Made by a program: the position numbers and the translations under genes. From Pedobacter fastidiosus (lineage in GTDB: Bacteria > Bacteroidota > Bacteroidia > Sphingobacteriales > Sphingobacteriaceae), in NCBI RefSeq assembly GCF_014306625.1, contig NZ_JACRYL010000005.1, positions 99,132 through 163,131 of the forward strand: a stretch of 64,000 bases of DNA. The letters run 5' to 3'. The notes below the pieces were generated by a model that had not been told where the DNA came from, ran no database searches, and was given only the letters and a program-made list of their open reading frames with translations. The number at the start of each line of letters is the position of its first letter. Positions within the stretch are counted from its first letter, which is position 1. Shown in pieces: positions 42,241 to 50,746 of the stretch.

Positions 42241-44727
42241 ATGGAAAATATAAATTTTGGGATAGATTTAGGCACAACGAATTCGGGTATTGGAAAATTT
42301 CAAGCCGGAAAAGTTAATATTTACAAAAATCCTGTTGGTTTTAGAGATACTTTACCTTCCGTTATTGCTTACAGAAATGCTCGCATTCTCGTTGGAGATA
42401 AAGCTCGAGAATTAACTGCTGTTCAACCAGAAAATGTTTTTTCTAGTTTTAAACGGAAAATGGGAAGTGAGCATACTTTTCATGTCCCGGCTACCCAAGA
42501 AAATAAAACAGCAATTGATTTTTCTGCATTGATTTTAAAAGAGTTAATCAACTTTGTTGGCGATGAAAAACCAACTTCGGCAGTAATAACCATTCCTGCT
42601 TCCTTTGATACCATTCAATCTAACGCGACCAAAAGCGCTGGTTACAGCGCTGGTTTGCAAGAAGTTTTGCTCTTGCAAGAGCCTATTGCCGCTTGTTTGG
42701 CTTATGCCAATACACAGAATATTTCTATTGATGAATCTAAAAACTGGCTTGTTTACGATTTTGGTGGAGGAACTTTCGATGTAGCTTTGGTAAGTATAAA
42801 TAATCGTGAATTAAAGGTTATCGATCATGAAGGAAATAACTTTTTAGGCGGTTTAGATATCGATAATTTAATCTTGGAACATCTATTTTGTCCGATTTTA
42901 GAAAAGGAACTGGGTACAGAAAATTTGTGGAAACAAATGGTAAGTGCCGAAAAAAGTGCCTACAGCAAACTGTTTTTCGAATTGCTTTACAGAGCTGAAG
43001 AAGCAAAAAAAGAACTTTCAATTAAGGAAAGTGTATTTGTAGAACTCGAATTGGATCTTGCATCAAAGTTTATCGAATTTGAAATCACAAGGCAACAGTT
43101 TAACGAACTTATTCATCCAAAAGTGGATGAAACCGTAAAGTTAACAAAGCGCTTATTGGAAAAGAATAGCATTTCTAATAAACAGGTAGAGCGTATTATT
43201 TTGGTGGGCGGAACAACCTATATTCCATACGTTAAGGAATATTTGCATCAAGAATTCGAATCTACTGTAGATTCTAGTATAGATCCAACAACAGCAATTA
43301 TTGTGGGCGCAAGTTATTATGCGGGGACGAAAAATAAGCAAAATTTAAGCACAGAAAAAGCCGAGATTAAAGAAGATTTACCCACTAAACTTCAAGATGT
43401 TAAATTGGTTTACGAAGTAAATTCTCAAGATAACGATGAGCTTTTAACCGGATTTGTTCCGAATGAATTTTCTGGTTATTATAGGGTTACAAGAACAGAT
43501 GGAGGTTTTGATACTGGCTTAATTTCTTTCCACTCAAAATTTAATGAGTTTTTAAAACTTGTACCCAAAACCAGTAATTTTTTCAATGTAAAAATATTTG
43601 ATAAGCATCAGATTTTGGTGTTCGAAAAAGAAAATTTAAGTATCAATCATGGCATTTATAACATATCTGGCCAGCCTTTGCCGAACGATATTTGCTTAGA
43701 AGTTGATGATACTTTAGGCACAACCTACTTGGAACGGGTATTTAGGAAAAATGATATTCTGCCACTTTCTAGAAAGCTTTATAAAACAATCTCCAAAACA
43801 ATTCTAAAAGATTCTGGAGAGAAATTGATCATCAACATAGTTGAAGGTAAGGCCGAAACCTCGCCTGCGAGCAATTTGTGCATCGGTTATCTGGAAATAA
43901 ACTCTGAAGATTTGTCTGCAAATCTGCTTAAAGGAACCGATATTGAAATAGACTTTGATATCAGCGAATCGAGAGATTTAACGGTAAATATTTACATTGG
44001 CGCCATTAATTTGGAAATTAGCCAGGTTTTTAATGCGTCGGCAAAACAGGTTTCTATTGCCAAGGTTAGGCTCGAATTAGAAAAATCGCTAACGAATATC
44101 GATCATGAAATTGAAGAATTTAGTAACAACAATCAGGAAGAAATCGCCGATCGTTTAAATGATGTTCGGATTGAGATTATTGAGCTTTTAAAGGCACTAA
44201 TTGATATTGAGGATGACTTAGTAACGGATAAAATTTATAATATAGACGAACGTAAGCGCAAGGCTTTTCAGGTTTATGATGATTTGGTGAGAAGGAAAAA
44301 CGTTATTGCCGAAATTGAAGAGTATCAAGCTTACAAAATGGAGATCAAGGAAGAACTTCTTTTAAAGCCAAACCCTAAAATCGAGCATGTTTTTAATAAC
44401 ATCATTAAAAATGAAGCACAATTTTTAAACTCAAATCAAACCTCGCTTATCAAATCAAAAACAAAGGAACTGCAAAAAATTTCTCAAGAAATATATTTCC
44501 AAAATGACGAGTCTTACGTGAGTTTATTCTACCAATATTCTTATAAAGATCTTGATGAATATTCAAATGAATCTATAGCCAAAAAGCATATTTCAAATGG
44601 CGAAAGAGCCATTAAAGATGCAAAGTATACCGAGCTAAAGGCAATTATCTCGGCACTTTATCATTTATTAAAAGTTAAACCGAAAGATTATTTTGAAGAT
44701 AAAAATGGAACGCTTGGGCTGAAATAG
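42241..44727 (+). CDS. Atypical Hsp70 family chaperone
   Basis: 828 residues, against about 640 for DnaK. The nucleotide-binding domain (1-365) is complete: FGIDLGTTNSGIG, SAVITIPASFDTIQSNATK, LLLQEPIAACLAYA, WLVYDFGGGTFDVALVSI and RIILVGGTTYIPYVKEYL. An extra region of roughly 110 residues (about 370-478; GYYRVTRTDGGFDTGLISFH) separates it from a substrate-binding-like beta domain (about 478-600; GEKLIINIVEGKAETSP). A long helical tail (600-828) replaces the DnaK lid and lacks EEVD-like ends. Preceded by a GrpE-like gene and followed convergently by two membrane-protein genes. The client is unknown. Confidence 0.85.
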   Translation: MENINFGIDLGTTNSGIGKFQAGKVNIYKNPVGFRDTLPSVIAYRNARILVGDKARELTAVQPENVFSSFKRKMGSEHTFHVPATQENKTAIDFSALILKELINFVGDEKPTSAVITIPASFDTIQSNATKSAGYSAGLQEVLLLQEPIAACLAYANTQNISIDESKNWLVYDFGGGTFDVALVSINNRELKVIDHEGNNFLGGLDIDNLILEHLFCPILEKELGTENLWKQMVSAEKSAYSKLFFELLYRAEEAKKELSIKESVFVELELDLASKFIEFEITRQQFNELIHPKVDETVKLTKRLLEKNSISNKQVERIILVGGTTYIPYVKEYLHQEFESTVDSSIDPTTAIIVGASYYAGTKNKQNLSTEKAEIKEDLPTKLQDVKLVYEVNSQDNDELLTGFVPNEFSGYYRVTRTDGGFDTGLISFHSKFNEFLKLVPKTSNFFNVKIFDKHQILVFEKENLSINHGIYNISGQPLPNDICLEVDDTLGTTYLERVFRKNDILPLSRKLYKTISKTILKDSGEKLIINIVEGKAETSPASNLCIGYLEINSEDLSANLLKGTDIEIDFDISESRDLTVNIYIGAINLEISQVFNASAKQVSIAKVRLELEKSLTNIDHEIEEFSNNNQEEIADRLNDVRIEIIELLKALIDIEDDLVTDKIYNIDERKRKAFQVYDDLVRRKNVIAEIEEYQAYKMEIKEELLLKPNPKIEHVFNNIIKNEAQFLNSNQTSLIKSKTKELQKISQEIYFQNDESYVSLFYQYSYKDLDEYSNESIAKKHISNGERAIKDAKYTELKAIISALYHLLKVKPKDYFEDKNGTLGLK

Positions 44728-44739
44728 CCTAGGCTATTT
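44722..44739. terminator. Perfect palindrome shared by two convergent stop codons
   Basis: AAATAGCCTAGGCTATTT is its own reverse complement. It contains the TAG stop of the Hsp70 gene (44725-44727) and, on the other strand, the TAG stop of the convergent gene (44734-44736). It may work as a compact two-way terminator, though a hairpin would need unpaired central bases and there is no clear T-run. Confidence 0.4.
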
Positions 44740-45651
44740 ATCTCTATAAAAGAGGTGATAAATGAGCCCAACTAGTATTACAGAAATGACTAAGGAAACC
44801 CCAACAATGCTCTTACTAGCTAGGCCCAAAATAATAATGCCAAAAGCTAAAACAAGAGAAAATTTTAAGGTTTTGCCTGTTACAAGGGCCTCAGTTTTAT
44901 GATTAGGCGGAAACATCCATAAGTAAGCTAGTTTTTGGTTGTGCGCCAAAATTCTCTTTAAGTCTGCATCATATGGATTATAATAGCACATCGCAAAAAG
45001 TATTTTACCGAGAACATTTTTATTCTGTAAACTTGTGTGTTGATTTTGGCTGATTATGTTATTAATCCGCAGAATATCATCGTCAAAACAAAAGGCATTT
45101 ACTATGCTTAGTAAAAGGTAATAATTGGAATTGAAAGCGTAAACATTTTCCTTAGAAAAGGAGATATACTGATTTTTTTCTACAGCAGAAATAATAGACA
45201 AATTTCTTTGCCTCAAAATCTGGGTAATCTTTTCAATGTTTAAGTCGCTAATAAGAAAACCATACCTTGCAAAGGCTATTTTTAAACTGTTCCAATCGCT
45301 GGTGCGAATCCTTTGGGTTAAATAGTTATAAATGTTCTCCTCAAATATCTGGCTAAATTGAATCACTGTCTCATCCGAAACTGAATTTCGATCAAAATTG
45401 CCAACGAATAAATTTTCATCTCGATTACGTAGTATTCTCGAAATATTTTGATCTTTCAAAAACGCGATAAACTTTCCTTTGTAAGTTCTTAAAAAGGCAA
45501 CTAAGATTTCAACATCGTTGAGTTGAATCTTCGAATTCAATTTCACTTCTGATTTTAGGATCTTTTCAATTCTGAGAATGTCATTTTCATGATCAAGTTT
45601 TAAACCTTTAAGCTGTTTTAGTGCAAATTCTAATAGACTAATCTGGATCAT
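44734..45651 (-). CDS. Membrane-anchored protein of unknown function, paralog A
   Basis: 305 residues. The soluble, helical N-terminal part (1-255) includes LEFALKQLKGLKLDHENDIL, an NDVEILVAFLRTYKGKFIAFL block and RIRTSDWNSLKIAFARYGFL. Two hydrophobic segments at the C-terminus (about 263-281 and 284-300) make it a tail-anchored or hairpin membrane protein. It is clearly homologous along its length to the next gene upstream (45699-46625). No known family recognised. Convergent with the Hsp70 gene, 6 nt apart. Confidence 0.65.
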   Translation of the reverse strand: MIQISLLEFALKQLKGLKLDHENDILRIEKILKSEVKLNSKIQLNDVEILVAFLRTYKGKFIAFLKDQNISRILRNRDENLFVGNFDRNSVSDETVIQFSQIFEENIYNYLTQRIRTSDWNSLKIAFARYGFLISDLNIEKITQILRQRNLSIISAVEKNQYISFSKENVYAFNSNYYLLLSIVNAFCFDDDILRINNIISQNQHTSLQNKNVLGKILFAMCYYNPYDADLKRILAHNQKLAYLWMFPPNHKTEALVTGKTLKFSLVLAFGIIILGLASKSIVGVSLVISVILVGLIYHLFYRDK

Positions 45652-45698
45652 AAACGTTATTTAGAATTGGCAATTATTTTGGTACATGATATTTATTG

Positions 45699-46625
45699 CT
45701 ACTTCTTATTATTCAGTGCATTAATCAGTCTGGCAATTAAACCTACCACCAAAATTATGGGCGTAATTGATCCGGTAGCGCCACTTGCAATCGCAATAAT
45801 GATAACGACCACAACAATGGCGATAATGATAACCGTCATAGTTGTAGAGCTTGTAGAGTCACTATTTGATATCGGTTCGTTAGGATAAACCCATTGAAGC
45901 GCAATTTGCTGGTTGTTTTCAAGCGTTTCCTTTAAGCTATCGGTATAGGCGTTGAAATAGCTCGCGGCGTAAAGAATTTTACCGAGAAAGATTTTGTTCT
46001 GAACCGTGTTTTTCTGCTTTTCGCAAATGATATTATTTATGGCCAAAATATCATCATCAAAAAAATGCTGGTCTACAGTGCTCAGCATCGAATAATATTG
46101 AATATCAGCTGAATAAGGATTTAACTGAACATATCCAACATACTGATTATTGTATATCGCAGAAATTATAGACTGATTTTTAAGCTTTAAATTTTGATAA
46201 ACCTCATCCCTAGTTGCATCGCCAACAAGAAAAGAATAATTGATAAAAATGCTCCTCAAGCTGTTCCATTTATTGTTTCTAATACATTGTTTTAAATATT
46301 CTGAAATATTGCCCGAAAAAGCCTGTTCGAACTCTTGAAGTGTTTCTGTTGGAATATTCTCATGATCGAAGCGGGCAAAATTTATAGTAGCCTGCTTCCC
46401 TGTTACAATAATATTGATGTTCTTATTCTTTAAAATCGGAATGAATTTGCTTCGATAAGTCCTAAGGAAAGAAATCAGGTTTTCGATGTCGTTTACCTTA
46501 ACTTCAGGATTTAGTTTAGCTTCAGCTTTTAAAATTTTTTCTACTTTAATGATGTCATCATCAAGATCAAAATTTAAGTTTGGGAACTGTTTTTGGGCTA
46601 AGTCTAAAAGATTAAGCGGAATCAT
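45699..46625 (-). CDS. Membrane-anchored protein of unknown function, paralog B
   Basis: 308 residues, same plan as paralog A: NDIENLISFLRTYRSKFIPIL matches NDVEILVAFLRTYKGKFIAFL, and NNKWNSLRSIFINYSFL matches TSDWNSLKIAFARYGFL. The C-terminal hydrophobic hairpin is very rich in Ile/Val (MTVIIIAIVVVVIIIAIA, then IILVVGLIARLINAL). A Ser/Thr/Asp-rich linker (SNSDSTSSTT) precedes it, which paralog A lacks. First gene of the leftward pair, with a TAnnTTTG box upstream; 47 nt separate it from paralog A. Confidence 0.65.
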   Translation of the reverse strand: MIPLNLLDLAQKQFPNLNFDLDDDIIKVEKILKAEAKLNPEVKVNDIENLISFLRTYRSKFIPILKNKNINIIVTGKQATINFARFDHENIPTETLQEFEQAFSGNISEYLKQCIRNNKWNSLRSIFINYSFLVGDATRDEVYQNLKLKNQSIISAIYNNQYVGYVQLNPYSADIQYYSMLSTVDQHFFDDDILAINNIICEKQKNTVQNKIFLGKILYAASYFNAYTDSLKETLENNQQIALQWVYPNEPISNSDSTSSTTMTVIIIAIVVVVIIIAIASGATGSITPIILVVGLIARLINALNNKK

Positions 46626-46667
46626 TTTAAAAAGTAAGAGGCGTTAAAAATCTGTTGGTTCGTTATA

Positions 46668-46675
46668 CAAATGTA
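46668..46675 (-). promoter_or_regulatory. -7 box of the paralog B-A pair
   Basis: Minus-strand TACATTTG matches TAnnTTTG; a TTTG at 46700-46703 is a possible -33 box at 24 nt. Start near 46664, leader about 39 nt. Confidence 0.45.
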
Positions 46676-46747
46676 TAATAAAACAATAAAATCAGGGCGC
46701 AAAAAACCCTAAGCGTTAAAGAATTAGTGATTGAACGGAAAGGATTA

Positions 46748-47134
46748 TTAATTTAATTTGTAAGGTGCTATAAGCAAAAACTGCGGAATGTCTACCTCAA
46801 ATTCAGAATCATCGGTAAGGCGTTTCATTAAATATTTGCCTTCCATGCTTCCAATATCAGTTTTAAGGTTACAACCAGAAACATAAACGTGTGTTTCGCC
46901 GGGATTAATAATCGGTTGAACTCCAACTACGCCCTCACCTTCTACTTCCCTACGACTGCTGTTAGAATCAAATATAAACCATTGCCTGCGCATTAACTGG
47001 ACAGCATAATCAGAAAGATTAGAAATTTCTACGCGATAGGCGAACATAAAATGTTCATTGGCCGGATTAGAATATTCCGGTTGGTAAATAGTTTCTACAG
47101 AAACTTTAACTCCATCTGTAATTGCTGTAACCAT
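46748..47134 (-). CDS. apaG: ApaG domain protein
   Basis: 128 residues, the usual size of stand-alone ApaG. FMFAYRVEISNLSDYAVQLMRRQWFIFDS, GEGVVGVQPIINPGETHVYVSG and GSMEGKYLM are the family blocks of this fibronectin-III-like fold; MEGKY is nearly invariant. ApaG is linked to Co2+ resistance and Mg2+ efflux by genetics in enterobacteria, and its fold also occurs as a phosphate-binding-like or ubiquitin-ligase accessory domain; its molecular role is unclear. Same strand as, and 37 nt after, dusB. Confidence 0.93.
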   Translation of the reverse strand: MVTAITDGVKVSVETIYQPEYSNPANEHFMFAYRVEISNLSDYAVQLMRRQWFIFDSNSSRREVEGEGVVGVQPIINPGETHVYVSGCNLKTDIGSMEGKYLMKRLTDDSEFEVDIPQFLLIAPYKLN

Positions 47135-47171
47135 GATGATTTAAACGAATGTACAAAAATGCTTTCAAAAA

Positions 47172-48179
47172 TCAAGCCATTACATCTGTCGGATCGTAGT
47201 TGGCAAATTTCACTGCCACTTCGTCTAAAATATTATAAATATTATTTATGTCTCCTTCAGAAACCAAACGCATGCGGTAGGGCTTAAAATCTGGTAAGCC
47301 TTTAAAATAATTTGCATAATGCCTGCGCATTTCAAAAACCCCAGTTTTCGGCCCTTTCCACTCTATAGATTTTTCTAAATGTGTTCTACAAACAGAAATG
47401 CGCTCTTCAATTGTTGGTCCAGCCAAATGTTCCCCGGTTTTAAAAAAATGCTTTATTTCCCTAAAAATCCATGGATAACCAATTGCGGCTCTACCGATCA
47501 TGATTCCGTCAACTTCGTACTCCATTCGCCAGTTTGCAGCCTTTTCCGGGCTATCTACATCACCATTGCCAAAAATTGGAATTTTGATTCGCGGATTACG
47601 CTTAATTTCTCTAATTAGACTCCAATCTGCAGAACCTTTGTAAAGTTGCGCCCGAGTTCGGCCATGAATCGTTAACGCTTGGATGCCAACATCTTGAAGT
47701 CTTTCGGCAACCTCACAAACGTTTTTTGTATTATCATCCCAACCTAAACGCGTTTTTACGGTAACAGGTAAATGAGAAGCCTTCACAACAGCATCAGTCA
47801 TTTTTACCATTTTATCAATGTCCTGCAATAAGCTAGAACCAGCACCTTTGCAAACCACGTTTTTAACCGGACAGCCATAGTTTATATCAACTAAATCTGG
47901 CCCAGCTTGTGAGGCAATTTCTGAAGCCTCACGCATGTGGTCGATATCACCACCAAAAATCTGAATTCCAATAGGTCTTTCGTATTCGAAAATATCAAGT
48001 TTTTTAAGGCTTTTTGCCGCATCACGGATTAAGCCTTCAGATGAAATAAATTCAGTGTACATCAAATCAGCACCGTTTTGCTTACACACATAACGGAATG
48101 GCGGATCGCTAACATCCTCCATCGGAGCCAACAATAACGGGAACTCCCCCAAATCTATATTTCCTATCTTTACAGACAT
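47172..48179 (-). CDS. dusB: tRNA-dihydrouridine synthase, DusB type
   Basis: FMN enzyme that reduces specific uridines of tRNA to dihydrouridine with NADPH. 335 residues. TIM barrel start LLAPMEDVSDPPFRYVCKQ, then INYGCPVKNVVCKGAGSSLL with the catalytic Cys of the second C, VTVKTRLGWDD, ALTIHGRTRAQLYKG, IPIFGNGDVDSPEKA and DGIMIGRAAIGYPWIF. The helical C-terminal domain (FEMRRHYANYFKGLP) binds tRNA. A TAnnTTTG box lies 30 nt upstream, so dusB-apaG probably form a two-gene unit. Confidence 0.94.
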   Translation of the reverse strand: MSVKIGNIDLGEFPLLLAPMEDVSDPPFRYVCKQNGADLMYTEFISSEGLIRDAAKSLKKLDIFEYERPIGIQIFGGDIDHMREASEIASQAGPDLVDINYGCPVKNVVCKGAGSSLLQDIDKMVKMTDAVVKASHLPVTVKTRLGWDDNTKNVCEVAERLQDVGIQALTIHGRTRAQLYKGSADWSLIREIKRNPRIKIPIFGNGDVDSPEKAANWRMEYEVDGIMIGRAAIGYPWIFREIKHFFKTGEHLAGPTIEERISVCRTHLEKSIEWKGPKTGVFEMRRHYANYFKGLPDFKPYRMRLVSEGDINNIYNILDEVAVKFANYDPTDVMA

Positions 48180-48208
48180 TTTCTATCTTCAACGATTAAT
48201 AAAACATA

Positions 48209-48216
48209 CAAAGGTA
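48209..48216 (-). promoter_or_regulatory. -7 box of dusB
   Basis: Minus-strand TACCTTTG matches TAnnTTTG exactly; start near 48205, about 26 nt before the dusB ATG. Confidence 0.5.
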
Positions 48217-48222
48217 CAAATA

Positions 48223-49149
48223 ATGAATTTTGTAACACCTAAAAAGGTCGAAATCGATCCTTTCCTACAATTACTTTTACTTTTAGTTTACGCTATTGTT
48301 GGCGCTGTAATATTTTCGATTATCGGATTGGTGATCATTTTATGTATTTATGGTTTCGGGATGATTAGTAATTTTGAGCTGATTGCCGGTGGAGATCCCA
48401 AATTTACAGACGCTTTAAAAATCCTTCAAATTACAAGTTCAATCGGAATGTTTATTGCTCCTCCAATTGCACTTGCTTTAACAGAACGTAAAAAACCTTC
48501 AGATTTTTACGCATTTGGAAAGCCAAAATTTGTGTTATTGATTCTCGTTTTAGTCATCATGATCGTTAGCATGCCATTTATGGAATGGACAGCGATTTGG
48601 AATCAAAAAATGATTCTGCCTGATTTTTTAAAATGGATAGAACAATGGATGAAAGAAAAGGAAGATGAAGCGATGAAAGTAACCATTCAGCTCCTCACCG
48701 TACGCAATAATTGGGATTTTGTAGTTAACTTGATCATGATTGCCGTTTTGCCCGCCATTGGCGAAGAACTCATGTTTAGAGGCGGAGTTCAACGGAGTTT
48801 AAATAGAATTTTTAACAACCCGCATCTAGCCATTTGGGTTTCTGCAATAATTTTTAGCGCCATCCATATACAGTTTTACGGCTTTATTCCTCGTATGCTT
48901 TTAGGCGCTGGTTTTGGTTATTTATACTATTTCAGTGGAAGCATTTGGTACGCCATGTTAGCACACTTTTTAAATAATGCTTACGCCGTTTGTGTTGCGC
49001 TTTACATGCAAAAACACAATATGCCTTTAGATAAAGCAGATGAACCGATAGGATTTCCTTGGTATGGCTATGTAATTAGTGTAATAATAACCATAGCTTT
49101 GTTTAAATTTTTTAAAGATACCGCACAACGTGAACGAAAACTGGGTTAA
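48223..49149 (+). CDS. CPBP family intramembrane metalloprotease
   Basis: 308 residues with about eight hydrophobic segments. Active-site blocks of the CAAX-protease/bacteriocin-processing family are present: IGEELMFRGGVQRSL (EExxxR, near 183-190), FSAIHIQFYGFIPRMLLG (first His) and WYAMLAHFLNN (HxxxN). Substrates of bacterial CPBP proteins are mostly unknown. Its end overlaps the DUF2007 gene by 20 bases, and cdsA follows. Confidence 0.92.
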   Translation: MNFVTPKKVEIDPFLQLLLLLVYAIVGAVIFSIIGLVIILCIYGFGMISNFELIAGGDPKFTDALKILQITSSIGMFIAPPIALALTERKKPSDFYAFGKPKFVLLILVLVIMIVSMPFMEWTAIWNQKMILPDFLKWIEQWMKEKEDEAMKVTIQLLTVRNNWDFVVNLIMIAVLPAIGEELMFRGGVQRSLNRIFNNPHLAIWVSAIIFSAIHIQFYGFIPRMLLGAGFGYLYYFSGSIWYAMLAHFLNNAYAVCVALYMQKHNMPLDKADEPIGFPWYGYVISVIITIALFKFFKDTAQRERKLG

Positions 49150-49336
49150 AGTATATACAACCGGCGATGCATTTGCCGCCGAAGTTTTAAAACAGGGCTT
49201 AACTGAAGCCGGAATCCCTGCCGTAACAATTAATAAGCAACTTGCAGCTTATAATTTTGGCGAAGTAAACGTTTTGGTAAATCAGGCCGATTTTGATAAA
49301 GCCATTGAGTATATGGTTCAAAATGAAATTGAATAA
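49130..49336 (+). CDS. DUF2007 domain protein (putative signal-transducing protein)
   Basis: 68 residues from a GTG start that lies inside the CPBP gene (20-base overlap), so translation is likely coupled. WVKVYTTGDAFAAEVLKQGLTEAGIPAVTINKQ and a final ADFDKAIEYM make the PII-like ferredoxin fold of DUF2007. It is a common companion of CPBP and cdsA genes in Bacteroidota as I recall. Function unknown. Confidence 0.85.
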   Translation: MNENWVKVYTTGDAFAAEVLKQGLTEAGIPAVTINKQLAAYNFGEVNVLVNQADFDKAIEYMVQNEIE

Positions 49337-49364
49337 AAAATTCTAACCCTTTACCCAACCTTAA

Positions 49365-50174
49365 ATGAAAACCCGGGCAATAACCGCATTCTTTTTTACC
49401 ATTGTTATGCTTGGCTCCATCTTTTTGGGCAGCTATACTTTTACAGCGTTTTATCTCATCTTAAGTATTTTATCTCTTTTTGAGTTTTATAAACTGATTA
49501 AAAATTCAGGAATTAGGCCACACCGAAATATTGGCTTAGTTGCCGGAGGTTTAATTTTCTTAATGGCGGCGGGTTTGCATTACCTAAAATACGATGTAAA
49601 ATATCTTCTGCTATGTATCCCCTTAATCTTCTCTGTTTTCATTAGCGAACTCTACAAGAAGAACAAAATTCCTTTCGCCAACATCTCCTACACCTTTGTG
49701 GGCTTTGTTTATGTAACTATTCCATTTTGCTTTTTTCATGCCTTAGGGTTTTTAAAAGACTGGAATAATTACAACTTTCATTTTCCGCTAGCTTTTTTAT
49801 TGATGCTTTGGGCTAACGATACAGGCGCCTATCTTTTTGGGGTAAAGTATGGTAAGCGAAAATTATTCGAGCGCCATTCGCCTAAAAAAAGTTGGGAAGG
49901 CTTTTTTGGAGGAATGTTTACAAGCGTTTTGGTTGCCATCGGTTTATCTTATTTATTTACCGAAAACAAAGTAATTGTTTGGGCAGGAATGGCGGTTTTA
50001 ATCGCCTCTTTTGGTACGCTAGGCGATTTGGTAGAATCGATGCTTAAACGAAGTTTAGATACTAAAGATAGTGGCGGTTTATTGCCAGGACACGGCGGTT
50101 TGCTAGATCGTTTTGACGGTTTGTTATTGGCTGCGCCGGTTGTGTACGCTTATCTTTATTTGATTCTATATTAA
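49365..50174 (+). CDS. cdsA: Phosphatidate cytidylyltransferase
   Basis: Integral membrane enzyme making CDP-diacylglycerol from phosphatidate and CTP, the branch point of phospholipid synthesis. 269 residues, about eight helices. The CDS signature lies in WANDTGAYLFGVKYGKRKLF, RHSPKKSWEGFFGG and GDLVESMLKRSLDTKDSGGL followed by PGHGGLLDRFDGLL. Third in the CPBP-DUF2007-cdsA run, 28 nt after DUF2007. Confidence 0.95.
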   Translation: MKTRAITAFFFTIVMLGSIFLGSYTFTAFYLILSILSLFEFYKLIKNSGIRPHRNIGLVAGGLIFLMAAGLHYLKYDVKYLLLCIPLIFSVFISELYKKNKIPFANISYTFVGFVYVTIPFCFFHALGFLKDWNNYNFHFPLAFLLMLWANDTGAYLFGVKYGKRKLFERHSPKKSWEGFFGGMFTSVLVAIGLSYLFTENKVIVWAGMAVLIASFGTLGDLVESMLKRSLDTKDSGGLLPGHGGLLDRFDGLLLAAPVVYAYLYLILY

Positions 50175-50265
50175 TTTTCTGTTTTTTTCCCAATCGGGTT
50201 TATAATTAATTTTTTACCTAAAAGATGTAATTATATTGTGATTTCAGTGCCTCAGTTACAAGAAA

Positions 50266-50652
50266 TTACTTAATTACTTGAACCGGTTTTTTCTGTTCAT
50301 CAATAGCAACGAAGGTAAAACTTCCATGAACAGCAAGTTCTCTACCCTCAGCATACATTTGCTCAATGTAAATTTCTACATTCACTTTTAAACTGGTATT
50401 GCCTACATGGCTCACCATTCCAATTAACTCTACAATAGTTCCAGCAGGGATTGGTTTTTTGAAATCGATTCTGTCACTGCTAACCGTAACCATAATCTGC
50501 CTGCTAAAGCGAGTTGCGGTAATAAAGGCTACTTCGTCCATTAAGTGCATGGCCGTTCCACCGAAAAGGGTATCGTAATGATTGGTCGTATTCGGGAAAA
50601 CAGCTTTAAAAATGCTTGTTTTTGAGTTGGATATTCTTTCTTCTAGAGTCAT
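50266..50652 (-). CDS. Acyl-CoA thioesterase, hotdog fold
   Basis: 128 residues from the ATG at 50652 (an upstream in-frame ATG at 50682 would add ten residues, MFPWLIYKPN, which is not family-like). HYDTLFGGTAMHLMDEVAFITATRF carries the catalytic-loop Asp of YciA-type thioesterases; VSSDRIDFKKPIPAGTIVELIG and VNVEIYIEQ follow. It hydrolyses medium- or long-chain acyl-CoA to the free acid in the cytosol. Between cdsA and metE, on the metE strand but separated by 64 nt or more. Confidence 0.88.
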   Translation of the reverse strand: MTLEERISNSKTSIFKAVFPNTTNHYDTLFGGTAMHLMDEVAFITATRFSRQIMVTVSSDRIDFKKPIPAGTIVELIGMVSHVGNTSLKVNVEIYIEQMYAEGRELAVHGSFTFVAIDEQKKPVQVIK

Positions 50653-50746
50653 ATTGGGTTTATAAATTAGCCACGGAAACACGGATCTTTACAGATTAAT
50701 TTTATTCAATTTCTTCTGTGTTTTCTGCGCTTCCGTGGCAAAAGTA

